Below the pieces are notes generated by a model, which was given only the letters and a program-made list of their open reading frames with translations, made no database searches and was not told the DNA's origin. Positions 1 through 6,662 of a DNA stretch of 8,076 nt are shown in pieces; positions within the stretch are counted from its first letter, which is position 1; every line of letters begins with the position of its first letter. Both the position numbers and the translations under genes were made by a program. Source of the DNA: JBAYHA01 sp041666425 (GTDB lineage Bacteria; Patescibacteriota; Patescibacteriia; UBA11705; JABHMO01); NCBI GenBank assembly GCA_041666425.1, contig JBAYHA010000040.1:1-8076 (forward strand). The letters are read 5' to 3'.

Positions 1-1469
1 ATCCCCGCGAAAACATCAACCAAAATTTTCCATAACAAATCGTCAGCAATAAAATTTTGCAAAGTTTGTCGGACAAAAAAGGCAACAAAAGCCAATGCTC
101 CGACAATTAAAATTATTTTAACGGAATATTTAAAAGAAAAGGAAAACGATTCTCTTTTCCAAAAACTTAACAAAATAAAATTTGCAAAAGAACTGACACC
201 AAAAGCCATAATCAATCCGTTCAAACCAAAATATTTACTGCCCACAAAAGCAAAAAGCACATTAACAAGCAAAGAAACAAACGCTCCCCAAAAAGGTCGC
301 CAACTGTCACCAGTAGCGTAAAATGATCTGGCCAAAAGAGGCAAAAGAGCTTGGAACGGCAAGCTTAAACAAAAAATTCGCAATGCGTTCAATGTTTCTT
401 GATTTGAAAGAAAATTACCACCACTCAAAGTTATCGCGATCAGTTCCGCGCCAAATATAAAAAACCAAATGGTAAAAGGTAAAACATAAAAAATTATTTG
501 CCGATAAGTTTTTTGTTTTATTTGTCGAAAGTCATCCAAATTTTTCTGATTAAAGGCCGTTGACAAAGCCGGAAAAGCGGCCACCGCAAAAGAAACACCA
601 AACAAACCGAGAGGCAAACTTTGCAAATTATTGGCAAAGTTAAAAACAGCCAAACTCCCCATTGGCAAAAATGAAGCGAAAATCGTAATAACCACCAAAT
701 TTAATTGACCGGCTGCTAAACCAAGAATTCTGGGACCGGTCATTTTGATTATTTTTACAAAATTATTTTCTCGAAAATTGAAAATTACTCGATAACGAAA
801 TCCCAAAGACAAAACCGTTGGTAATTGAACAATAAAATGCAAAAACGCGCCCAGAACAACACCCCAAGCCAAACCTTTTATACCAAAAATCGGCACAAAA
901 AATATGGCGCCGATGATAATCCCCGCATTATACATAATCGGCGCTAACGAAAACACCAAAAATCTTTTAGTCGCTTGCAAAACGCTACTCAAAACCGCAC
1001 TCAAACCGAGAAAAATCGGACTGAGCATCATAATCCGCGTCAAATCAATTGTTGCCTGCATTTTTTCATTTGCAAAACCGGGCGTGATTATCGGGACAAC
1101 AAACGGCGCAAAAATTACAAAAAACAAACCCAATAAAATTAAAAAAAATCCGAGAATATTTAAAACATTACTAACCAAATCCCAAGCTCCCGTATTCTCT
1201 TTTTGCGAAATACCATCTTCATAAAAAATCGACAAAAAAACCGGAATAAAGCCGGCTGACAAAACTCCCAAAATCAAAAGATTATAAATCAAATCAGGCA
1301 AACGAAAAGAAGCATAATAAATATCCAACTCATTACTGGCACCAAATTGATTGGCGAGAATTTTGTCCCGCACAATGCCCAACAATCTACTAACCAAACC
1401 AAAAAAAGCAATGACCATGGCGGCAAAAGTGACGGTTTCGAATTTTTTATTTAACAATCTTTTTATCAT
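1..1469 (-). CDS. murJ: Lipid II flippase MurJ (MviN family), 3' end missing
   Basis: Polytopic inner-membrane protein of the MOP/MATE-like superfamily that moves lipid-linked peptidoglycan precursor across the membrane. I translated it by hand: ATG at 1467-1469, then an open frame of 489 codons running off the left edge. Family members are usually about 500-550 residues, so little is missing. Visible family features: the N-terminal segment SRLLGIVRD with Arg28 and Arg34 (matching the two conserved arginines of TM1 in E. coli MurJ), FRLPDL near 55-60, GVLSAGFIPVF near 68-78, and LPLGLFGVSFAVAAFPALS from about residue 285. Most of the remainder is hydrophobic helices separated by short basic loops. 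The position matching E. coli Arg270 appears to be Asn281 (FANNLQ). It starts 15 bases after the Bro-N gene stop, so it is probably cotranscribed; upstream bases GGGAATTAGAAT give at best a weak ribosome binding site. Confidence 0.93.
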   Translation of the reverse strand, partial: MIKRLLNKKFETVTFAAMVIAFFGLVSRLLGIVRDKILANQFGASNELDIYYASFRLPDLIYNLLILGVLSAGFIPVFLSIFYEDGISQKENTGAWDLVSNVLNILGFFLILLGLFFVIFAPFVVPIITPGFANEKMQATIDLTRIMMLSPIFLGLSAVLSSVLQATKRFLVFSLAPIMYNAGIIIGAIFFVPIFGIKGLAWGVVLGAFLHFIVQLPTVLSLGFRYRVIFNFRENNFVKIIKMTGPRILGLAAGQLNLVVITIFASFLPMGSLAVFNFANNLQSLPLGLFGVSFAVAAFPALSTAFNQKNLDDFRQIKQKTYRQIIFYVLPFTIWFFIFGAELIAITLSGGNFLSNQETLNALRIFCLSLPFQALLPLLARSFYATGDSWRPFWGAFVSLLVNVLFAFVGSKYFGLNGLIMAFGVSSFANFILLSFWKRESFSFSFKYSVKIILIVGALAFVAFFVRQTLQNFIADDLLWKILVDVFAG

Positions 1470-1484
1470 ATTCTAATTCCCGAA

Positions 1485-2318
1485 CTATTTTAACAATCTC
1501 TTTTTAACTGAAACTAAACTTTTATGATTTTTTGAACTTATGACTTTTTCACCGGTTTCTTTTTCAATTACCATCCTTGCTTTTTTGGCCACAAAGCCAC
1601 CTTTGCGCGCCACAATTTTATTCTTTTCTAAACCAATCGGTTTTTGTTTTTTGGATATTTCTGTGGTCGCCGTTTCTGCCAACATATTCAAAACCAATTC
1701 TAAATTAGTCATGTTATCTCGAAGGCTTTCTTTTTGTAAATCTTTTAATTTTTTATAATCCTTAATCCCCCGATCAGACCAGGCTTTGGTAATCTCGTCA
1801 GTCAAAATTGCAAATTCCAGATCATTTTTTATTCCTCTATTTTTCCATTCATCAGTTAAATCTTTGCGGATTTCGATACTTTTTAATCGTTGATTAATCC
1901 AAGAATCAGAGTAACCTTTTTGCACGTAAGTTCGCAAAGCTCTATTTATTGAAAGTTCTGGATCGGCCGTTTCTTCCAATCTTTCATAACCAACCTTGGC
2001 TAACCAAAGTTTGAACGGTTCGGCTTTTGGCGACGGAATAGATTGAATAATTCTCAATAAGTCCTCTGTAGAAAAGCAGTCCGTTTCTCTAATTTTACCG
2101 TCGACCGCCATCATTTTCAAACGTACGATTTTTTCGTACGTTTGATTTCCCTCTTGCTGTAACTTATTCTTCAAATCACTCCAATACCTTTTTGGAATTG
2201 TCGACCCGGTCAAAGCCCCAACGACATCCACAACCGAAAAATACCAGAGTTCATTTTCTCCGTCCCAAACTCGACGAATTTGTTGCCCCTCAAAAATTGT
2301 TAAATCTTTCTTTTTCAT
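1485..2318 (-). CDS. Bro-N domain protein, DinD / phage antirepressor-like
   Basis: 277 residues. Residues about 8-115 look like a Bro-N domain (IRRVWDGENELWYFSVVDVV, then GSTIPKRYWSDLK, and the characteristic IIQSIPSPKAEPFKLWLA at 90-107). This domain binds DNA in baculovirus Bro proteins and phage antirepressors. Residues about 120-277 resemble the C-terminal part of DinD-type proteins: RTYVQKGYSDSWINQRL, LTDEWKNRGIK, LRDNMTNLELVLNML (199-213), and GGFVAKKARMVIEKETGEKV (240-259). Two W-x-x-RGIK units (158-164 and 180-186) form a short internal repeat. The tail is strongly basic. No membrane segment or signal peptide. It starts 31 bases after ackA and ends 15 bases before murJ with a TAG stop. 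No other phage genes lie nearby, so it is probably a long-resident single gene. Its target and role are unknown; a regulatory or DNA-damage role is only family inference. A striking inverted repeat lies inside its coding sequence at 2117-2145. Confidence 0.85.
   Translation of the reverse strand: MKKKDLTIFEGQQIRRVWDGENELWYFSVVDVVGALTGSTIPKRYWSDLKNKLQQEGNQTYEKIVRLKMMAVDGKIRETDCFSTEDLLRIIQSIPSPKAEPFKLWLAKVGYERLEETADPELSINRALRTYVQKGYSDSWINQRLKSIEIRKDLTDEWKNRGIKNDLEFAILTDEITKAWSDRGIKDYKKLKDLQKESLRDNMTNLELVLNMLAETATTEISKKQKPIGLEKNKIVARKGGFVAKKARMVIEKETGEKVISSKNHKSLVSVKKRLLK
2117..2145. repeat. 12-bp perfect inverted repeat inside the Bro-N gene
   Basis: Left arm TCAAACGTACGA (2117-2128), spacer TTTTT (2129-2133), right arm TCGTACGTTTGA (2134-2145). 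The arms match without error. It encodes residues around TYEKIVRLK of the Bro-N domain. The RNA would form a 12-bp stem with a five-base loop; as DNA it would suit a dimeric DNA-binding protein. Function is not shown. Confidence 0.9.
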
Positions 2319-2349
2319 AAATCAAATAATTACGAAATTTAAAATTTCC

Positions 2350-3471
2350 TCAAATCGACATAGCAATCACCTTTTCTTCGTCAGCCGGAACAACCAAAAC
2401 CTTGGCTTTAAAAGGCAAACTTTTTAAAATCAAACGTCGAATATCAGTATTTCTTTCGCCAACCCCGGCCGAAAAAACAATGGCATCAACTTTGCCACCC
2501 AAAACCGCAAAATACGCGCCCAAATATTTTTGGATTTGATAAAGATACATATCCAAAGCCAACTTGGCCATTTTTTTTGTTTTTGCGTCATGCTTTGCTT
2601 TTAAATTATAACCCGAAATTTTGTAACCGTTCAAAATCAAAATATCCCGCAAATCCGCCAAATCACAAACACCTTTTAATCCGGAAAAACTGTTCAACAA
2701 TTTTTCAATCTCCGCCAAATTATATCCTTGACGCAACAAAAACAAAATAATCGACGGATCAAAATCTCCCGGTCGAGTGGTCATAACCAAACCAGAAAGT
2801 GGCGTAAACCCCATCGAAGTATCCACGGAAACGCCATTTTTGATCGCGCAAATACTGGCTCCCGACCCCAAATGACAAGTTATTAAATTAGGATTTTTCT
2901 TTTTCAAAAATTTAACCGCCTGTTCTTTCATATACCAATGCGACAAACCATGAAAACCATATCGACGAATTTTTAAATCATCATAAAGTTCGCTTGGCAA
3001 AGCGTAACGAAACGCTTTTTCCGGCAAGGTAGAATGAAAAGCGGTATCAAAAACCGCATAATTTTTTGCCTTTGGCAAAAGCTCCAAACAAATTTTTATC
3101 CCAGAAATATTTTTTGGATTATGAAGTGGAGCCAAATCATTAAAACTTTCAATTTCTTTTAAAATTTTTGTATTAAGCAAAGTCGGCTTGGTAAACTTTT
3201 CTCCACCATGCACCACTCGATGACCGATTTTGGAAAAAGAATCTTTGCCAAATCCGTTATCTTCTAAAACCTGCAAAATAAAACGAATCGCTTCTTCATG
3301 ACTCTTGAACTCTTTTTTTATTTCCGTTTTGGCCAAAGAACTTTTGAAAAATGAACCGTCCAGACCAATTCTCTCGACAATTCCCGAAACCAATTCTTGC
3401 AAATCTTGCGCAAAAACTTTGAACTTCACGGTGGCCGAACCGCAATTCAGCACCAAAATATTTTTTTTCAT
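2350..3471 (-). CDS. ackA: Acetate kinase
   Basis: Cytosolic acetate kinase (ASKHA fold): acetyl phosphate + ADP to acetate + ATP, the ATP-yielding last step of acetate fermentation. 373 residues against about 400 in E. coli. First signature ILVLNCGSATVKF (5-17, Asn9; the usual second Ser is Ala14). Other landmarks: GHRVVHGGEKF (Arg85), FDTAFHSTLP (Asp142), RRYGFHGLSH (His174), ITCHLGSGASICAIKNG (197-213), MGFTPLSGLVMTTRPGDFDP with Arg233, ADLRD (Asp273), FSAGVGER (333-340) and VPADEE (361-366, Mg-binding Glu). These cover the substrate- and nucleotide-binding residues known for the family. The chain stops soon after EEKVIA, roughly ten residues earlier than most homologues; the stop is TGA. 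It lies 38 bases downstream of pduL, which supplies acetyl phosphate. A hairpin sits just before the start, and no Shine-Dalgarno is visible. Confidence 0.96.
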   Translation of the reverse strand: MKKNILVLNCGSATVKFKVFAQDLQELVSGIVERIGLDGSFFKSSLAKTEIKKEFKSHEEAIRFILQVLEDNGFGKDSFSKIGHRVVHGGEKFTKPTLLNTKILKEIESFNDLAPLHNPKNISGIKICLELLPKAKNYAVFDTAFHSTLPEKAFRYALPSELYDDLKIRRYGFHGLSHWYMKEQAVKFLKKKNPNLITCHLGSGASICAIKNGVSVDTSMGFTPLSGLVMTTRPGDFDPSIILFLLRQGYNLAEIEKLLNSFSGLKGVCDLADLRDILILNGYKISGYNLKAKHDAKTKKMAKLALDMYLYQIQKYLGAYFAVLGGKVDAIVFSAGVGERNTDIRRLILKSLPFKAKVLVVPADEEKVIAMSI

Positions 3472-3477
3472 AACAGA

Positions 3478-3501
3478 AAAGTCGCAGTTCCCTGCGGCTT
3501 T
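3478..3501. repeat. GC-rich hairpin between pduL and ackA
   Basis: Inverted repeat AAAGTCGCAG (3478-3487), loop TTCC, CTGCGGCTTT (3492-3501). Plus-strand RNA pairs all ten positions with one U-G wobble; the minus-strand transcript has one A-C mismatch and a GGAA (GNRA) tetraloop. On the sense (minus) strand the stem is followed by CTTTTCTGTT and then the ackA ATG, so it could be a weak attenuator or an mRNA-stability element. A true terminator here would cut ackA off from pduL. Confidence 0.7.
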
Positions 3502-3509
3502 GTTTATTT

Positions 3510-4079
3510 TTATTTTATAATTTCACAATAGGTGTCACCGACAACTCCGGCCGCATTGGCTTCGTCAGTGTCAAGATGAACATTCATATTAAAATTTTCA
3601 TTGACTCTGACTTCCACTTCGCCAAAGATAGTTTGTCGGGGACCGTCAACCAAAATTTTGATATTTTGATTATTCAGAACTCCCAAATCTCTGGCCTCAT
3701 CCGGATTAACATGCAAATGTCTTTTGGCGACGATCAATCCTTCGGTCAAATCAAGCTCTCCTTTTGGACCGATAATCTTTATCGCTCCGGAACGAATTAC
3801 TTTGCCTGACAATCTCAACGGTGCTTGATTTCCCAGAAAAAAACAGTCCGTTCGTGAAACTTCAATCTGCGTAAAAGTTCGGCATGGTCCGAGAACACGC
3901 ACATTCTCAATTTTATTTTTTGCTCCGACCAAAGCAACAACTTCGGTTGACGCAAATTCACCGGTTTGCGACAACTCTTTTGCTTTTGGCAAAACAAAAT
4001 CTTCTCCAAAAAGAACTTCCAAATCATGCTGAGTCAAATGAACATGTCTGGCGGAAACTTCTACGGGAATTTTAATCAT
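3510..4079 (-). CDS. pduL: Phosphate acyltransferase, PduL type (phosphotransacetylase)
   Basis: Zinc-dependent enzyme interconverting acyl-CoA + phosphate and acyl phosphate + CoA. Next to ackA the likely reaction is acetyl-CoA to acetyl phosphate, replacing the unrelated Pta. From ATG at 4077-4079 it has 189 residues and two PduL half-domains. The metal-binding motifs are intact: VSARHVHLT (8-16; His12, His14), RHLHVNPDEA (120-129; His121, His123) and NVHLDTDEANAAG (166-178; His168). LGPCRTFTQIEVSRTD (63-78) is also a family motif. I chose this ATG because the protein then begins MIKIPVEVSARHVH, right at the conserved core, and a promoter lies 75 bases upstream. A longer reading from TTG at 4136 adds 19 residues coded by the leader repeats and is unlikely. 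With the short start there is no N-terminal encapsulation peptide, so it should be cytosolic rather than in a microcompartment. No Shine-Dalgarno is visible. Confidence 0.93.
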   Translation of the reverse strand: MIKIPVEVSARHVHLTQHDLEVLFGEDFVLPKAKELSQTGEFASTEVVALVGAKNKIENVRVLGPCRTFTQIEVSRTDCFFLGNQAPLRLSGKVIRSGAIKIIGPKGELDLTEGLIVAKRHLHVNPDEARDLGVLNNQNIKILVDGPRQTIFGEVEVRVNENFNMNVHLDTDEANAAGVVGDTYCEIIK

Positions 4080-4091
4080 AAGGATATTTTT

Positions 4092-4204
4092 TAAGTATGG
4101 ATAAGTGGAATAAGTAGTAAGTAGCAAATAAAACAAAACCGATTTCTTATTTAATTATAGCAGAAATTTCTTCGTTTGCCAACTTACTTATCACTTACCA
4201 CTTA
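4092..4204. repeat. Inverted TAAGT/ACTTA arrays around the pduL promoter
   Basis: Plus-strand TAAGT begins at 4092, 4102, 4111 and 4117. Its complement ACTTA begins at 4182, 4186, 4193 and 4200. The two clusters are therefore inverted and lie about 60 bases apart. Longer arms 4102-4128 and 4175-4204 also pair imperfectly (TAAGTGG at the outer end, GCAAA at the inner end). On the sense strand one cluster lies at and upstream of the -35 box and the other lies in the mRNA leader. Possible readings are a regulator-binding array or the ends of a small palindromic element. Confidence 0.75.
4154..4182 (-). promoter_or_regulatory. Sigma-70-type promoter for pduL-ackA
   Basis: Sense strand: -35 TTGGCA (4177-4182), 17-base spacer, -10 TATAAT (4154-4159) preceded by TGC, making an extended -10. 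Predicted transcript start is near 4147, giving a leader of about 68 bases. The spacer contains the 10-base perfect palindrome AGAAATTTCT (4162-4171), a possible operator. It is the best promoter match in the window. Confidence 0.8.
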
Positions 4205-4211
4205 GGCAAAT

Positions 4212-5183
4212 TTACAATTTAATTTTTAAAAGTCCATTCTGCGCGCCGACACGATATAGAACAAAAGTACTATTGCGAATCGCAATTCTTAATGCTTTTT
4301 CGAAATCTCCAAAACGAATCATCCCGGCCAAAAGCCCACTGCCAAAAGCGTCTCCGGCGCCAACAGTATCAACAAACTTTTCTTTGTCTCCCCTAGACGG
4401 GACATAATAATATTCATTATTTTCGTCAATAGCCACCGCACCCTTGGCGCCTTGGGTTATAACCACTTTTTGCGAACCAAGTTCATGCAATTTTTCCAGC
4501 AAGAACTTCACATTACGCAAATTTTCTTGGGCCACACGCGGAAATAAATTCTTTGTTAACTCTTTGGCTTCCTTGTTATTCAAAATCAAGACCTCAATAT
4601 TTTTCAAAAAACTAATCATTTTTTTGTAGTCCCGTAACTGTCTGTCCCCCGGATTCCAAACTATTTTTGTCCCACGCTTACTTTGACGAGCAATTTTTTC
4701 GAATTCAAAAACCCAATTATCTCCAGCCAAAGATGAAACATAAAACCAATCAGTGCGAAAATCACGCAAAAAACCGACGACCAAATCTTCACTGGCCCCA
4801 CGATACGTAAAAATAGAATGTTCTTTGTCTTTTTCGGCTGTCAAAATAATGGAAAAACCAGTTCTCTTCTGTTTGTTGACCAGGATAAGCGAAGTATCTA
4901 TTTTTTGTTCTTTTAGCTGCGAATATATTTCGTGACCAACATTATCCTTGCCAACAGAAATCATTGGCGAAACCTTAATCCCAAAATTATTAAGCCCAAC
5001 GGCCACATTCATGGCTCCACCACCATAATTAACAAAAATTTCTTGAACCGGAAATTTTTCACCAAATGGCATAGCCATCATGGACTCTTTGTCTTTGGCA
5101 TTTTTGTAAATTTTTATTTCGTCTGAATAAAACATTATGTCCTTGAGCGCACTGCCCACGGTTACCACCTCAAAATGTTTCAT
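4212..5183 (-). CDS. PfkB/ribokinase-family carbohydrate or nucleoside kinase
   Basis: Cytosolic ATP-dependent kinase of the ribokinase fold, 323 residues, typical length. Order of motifs: VVTVGSALKDIMF (6-18, first strand), NYGGGAMNVAVGLNNFG (52-68, substrate-binding glycine motif), ISVGKDNVGHEI (75-86), a beta-clasp region ending RTGFSIIL, WNPGDRQL (176-183), LNNKEAKEL (201-209, the NxxE magnesium motif), VITQGAKGAV (241-250, nucleotide site), and the PfkB signature VDTVGAGDAFGSGLLAGM (271-288) with catalytic base Asp278. The substrate cannot be read from sequence; the extended N-terminal lid (residues 20-50) does not match ribokinase or fructokinase in a way I recognise. It has its own promoter 51 bases upstream and ends 133 bases before pduL, whose separate promoter suggests independent transcription. 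The leader is A-rich with no Shine-Dalgarno. TAA stop. Confidence 0.92.
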   Translation of the reverse strand: MKHFEVVTVGSALKDIMFYSDEIKIYKNAKDKESMMAMPFGEKFPVQEIFVNYGGGAMNVAVGLNNFGIKVSPMISVGKDNVGHEIYSQLKEQKIDTSLILVNKQKRTGFSIILTAEKDKEHSIFTYRGASEDLVVGFLRDFRTDWFYVSSLAGDNWVFEFEKIARQSKRGTKIVWNPGDRQLRDYKKMISFLKNIEVLILNNKEAKELTKNLFPRVAQENLRNVKFLLEKLHELGSQKVVITQGAKGAVAIDENNEYYYVPSRGDKEKFVDTVGAGDAFGSGLLAGMIRFGDFEKALRIAIRNSTFVLYRVGAQNGLLKIKL

Positions 5184-5233
5184 ATTTTGTTTTTATTTTT
5201 TTTTAAACGATTATTTTATAATTATACAAAATA

Positions 5234-5263
5234 ATTATATCATATAAATGTAGCCGTAACCAA
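5234..5263 (-). promoter_or_regulatory. Probable promoter for the PfkB kinase gene
   Basis: Sense strand: TATAAT (5234-5239) preceded by TGA, an extended -10, with TTGGTT (5258-5263) as a poor -35 at 18 bases. Predicted start is near 5227. A second TATAAT (5221-5226) lies closer to the gene but has no -35 partner. The gap is so AT-rich that chance matches are likely, hence moderate confidence. Confidence 0.5.
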
Positions 5264-5281
5264 ATCTAAGTTTAAATAAAA

Positions 5282-6613
5282 TTACATTTTCTTTTGCAAA
5301 TATTCTTTTATCTCTGACAAATTGATTGTTTCTTGTTGCATGGAGTCGCGATCACGAACCGTCACCGTTCCCTTTTCCACCGTGTCAAAATCAACCGTCA
5401 CACAAAAAGGCGTACCAATTTCATCTTGATACCGATATCTTTTGCCGATATTTCCGCGAGCATCAAAAGCGACCGAAAAATCTTTCTTTAATTCGGTCAA
5501 AAGTTCGCGCGCTTTGGCAACCAAATTTTCTTTGTTAGCCAAAAGCGGAAAAACGGCAACTTGAAATGGCGCGACGGCCGGCTTTAATTTCAAAACAATT
5601 CTAGTATCACCTTCTTTGACCAATTCCTCATTGTACGCCTCGGACAGAACAGCCAAAACCGTGCGATCAAGACCGAATGACGGTTCAATAACATGAGGAA
5701 CAAAACGCGATTTGCTTTCGTCATCAAAATATGAAAGATTTTCATGTGAAAATTCCGCATGCTTCTGCAAATCATAATCAGTGCGATAAGCCAACCCCCA
5801 AAGTTCATCTTGACCAAAAGGAAATTCATATTCAACATCAATTGTTCTTTTGCTATAAAAAGCGCGATCCTCGTCAGCGATTTCATGATCAAAAATTTTC
5901 TTTTCATCAAGCCCAACAGCCAAACCAAACGTGTGCATCTCGTCTCGCCATTTTTCAAAAACAATATTCCAATCACTTGCCGGATTGATAAAATATTCAA
6001 TTTCCATTTGATCAAATTCCAACGTGCGAAAAATAAAATTACCGGTAGTTATTTCATTACGAAAAGCTTTGCCAATTTGCCCAATACCAAACGGAATTTT
6101 TTTGTTCATTGATTGCAAAATGTTTTTGAAATTGACAAAAATCGCTCCGGCAGTTTCCGGTCGAAGATAAGTTTGCAAACCATCTTTTTCAATCGGGCCA
6201 ATCGTTGTTTTGAACATGCAATTAAACATCTTTACGGCAGTAAATTCACCACCGCAATCAGGACATTTACTGGCATCAACCAATTTATCAGGGCGAAAAC
6301 GATGATGACATTTTTTGCATTCGACCAAAGGATCTTGAAAATTTTTGGCATGGCCGGAAGCTTCCCAAATTTTTGGGCTCATAATAATTCCACCATCAAG
6401 ACCAACCATATCTTCTCGATCACTGACAAATTGCTTCCACCAAATTTTCTTGATATTATTTTTTAATTCCACGCCGAGCGGACCATAATCATAGGTATTG
6501 GCCAAACCACCATAAATTTCCGAACCCGGAAAAACAAAACCGCGCCTTTTGCAAAGGCTAACGATTTTTTCCATTTTTGATATTTCTTTATTCATAATAT
6601 TTTTAATTTGCAT
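5282..6613 (-). CDS. glyQS: Glycyl-tRNA synthetase, alpha2 (single-chain) type
   Basis: Class IIa synthetase charging tRNA-Gly with glycine, using ATP; homodimeric type rather than the alpha2-beta2 GlyQ/GlyS enzyme. 443 residues. Order: KIVSLCKRRGFVFPGSEIYG (16-35), YDYGPLGVELK (41-51), a zinc knuckle with Cys99, Cys102, Cys117 and Cys120, RPETAGAIFVNF (151-162), motif 2 FRNEITTGNFIFRTLEFDQME (184-204), HAEFSHENLSYFD (285-297), motif 3 EPSFGLDRTVLAVL (310-323), and the C-terminal anticodon-binding domain from about 348 (PFQVAVFPL; GNIGKRYRYQDEIGTPFCVTVD at 387-408). Three in-frame ATGs are possible: 6613, 6595 and 6574. The conserved region begins only at MEKIVSLCKRRG (residue 14), so the true start may be the second or third. 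None has a Shine-Dalgarno. It follows frr by about 49 bases with a hairpin between; TAA stop. Confidence 0.97.
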   Translation of the reverse strand: MQIKNIMNKEISKMEKIVSLCKRRGFVFPGSEIYGGLANTYDYGPLGVELKNNIKKIWWKQFVSDREDMVGLDGGIIMSPKIWEASGHAKNFQDPLVECKKCHHRFRPDKLVDASKCPDCGGEFTAVKMFNCMFKTTIGPIEKDGLQTYLRPETAGAIFVNFKNILQSMNKKIPFGIGQIGKAFRNEITTGNFIFRTLEFDQMEIEYFINPASDWNIVFEKWRDEMHTFGLAVGLDEKKIFDHEIADEDRAFYSKRTIDVEYEFPFGQDELWGLAYRTDYDLQKHAEFSHENLSYFDDESKSRFVPHVIEPSFGLDRTVLAVLSEAYNEELVKEGDTRIVLKLKPAVAPFQVAVFPLLANKENLVAKARELLTELKKDFSVAFDARGNIGKRYRYQDEIGTPFCVTVDFDTVEKGTVTVRDRDSMQQETINLSEIKEYLQKKM

Positions 6614-6635
6614 TTGCGCATTTTAAAATTAGTAC

Positions 6636-6656
6636 GGGACGAACACCGTTCGTCCC
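6636..6656. repeat. 21-base GC-rich hairpin between frr and glyQS
   Basis: Perfect nine-base arms GGGACGAAC (6636-6644) and GTTCGTCCC (6648-6656) around ACC. On the sense strand it follows the frr stop by seven bases and is followed by GTACTAATTTTAAAA rather than a U run. It is therefore not a standard intrinsic terminator. It may be an RNA-processing or stability hairpin, or a dispersed palindrome. Confidence 0.85.
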
Positions 6657-6662
6657 CTATCA

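Noticed and set aside
904..1224. Plus-strand open frame of 106 residues opposite murJ
   Set aside because: It is the antisense of the MurJ coding sequence; its Lys/Ile/Asn-rich translation has no family features and the minus frame is clearly the real gene.
2350..2352. TGA as a sense codon (Gly, as in some candidate phyla), which would lengthen AckA
   Set aside because: Reading through gives GGNFKFRNYLIYEK, unlike any AckA C-terminus, and no conserved glycine or tryptophan in the window is encoded by TGA.
4080..4136. N-terminal extension of PduL from TTG, possibly a microcompartment targeting peptide
   Set aside because: The added 19 residues are coded by the ACTTA repeats of the leader, do not look like an amphipathic helix, and would start from TTG only about ten bases after the predicted transcript start.
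5590..6015. Second minus-strand frame of 141 residues inside glyQS
   Set aside because: Out-of-frame shadow of a well-conserved synthetase gene, with no recognisable motifs.
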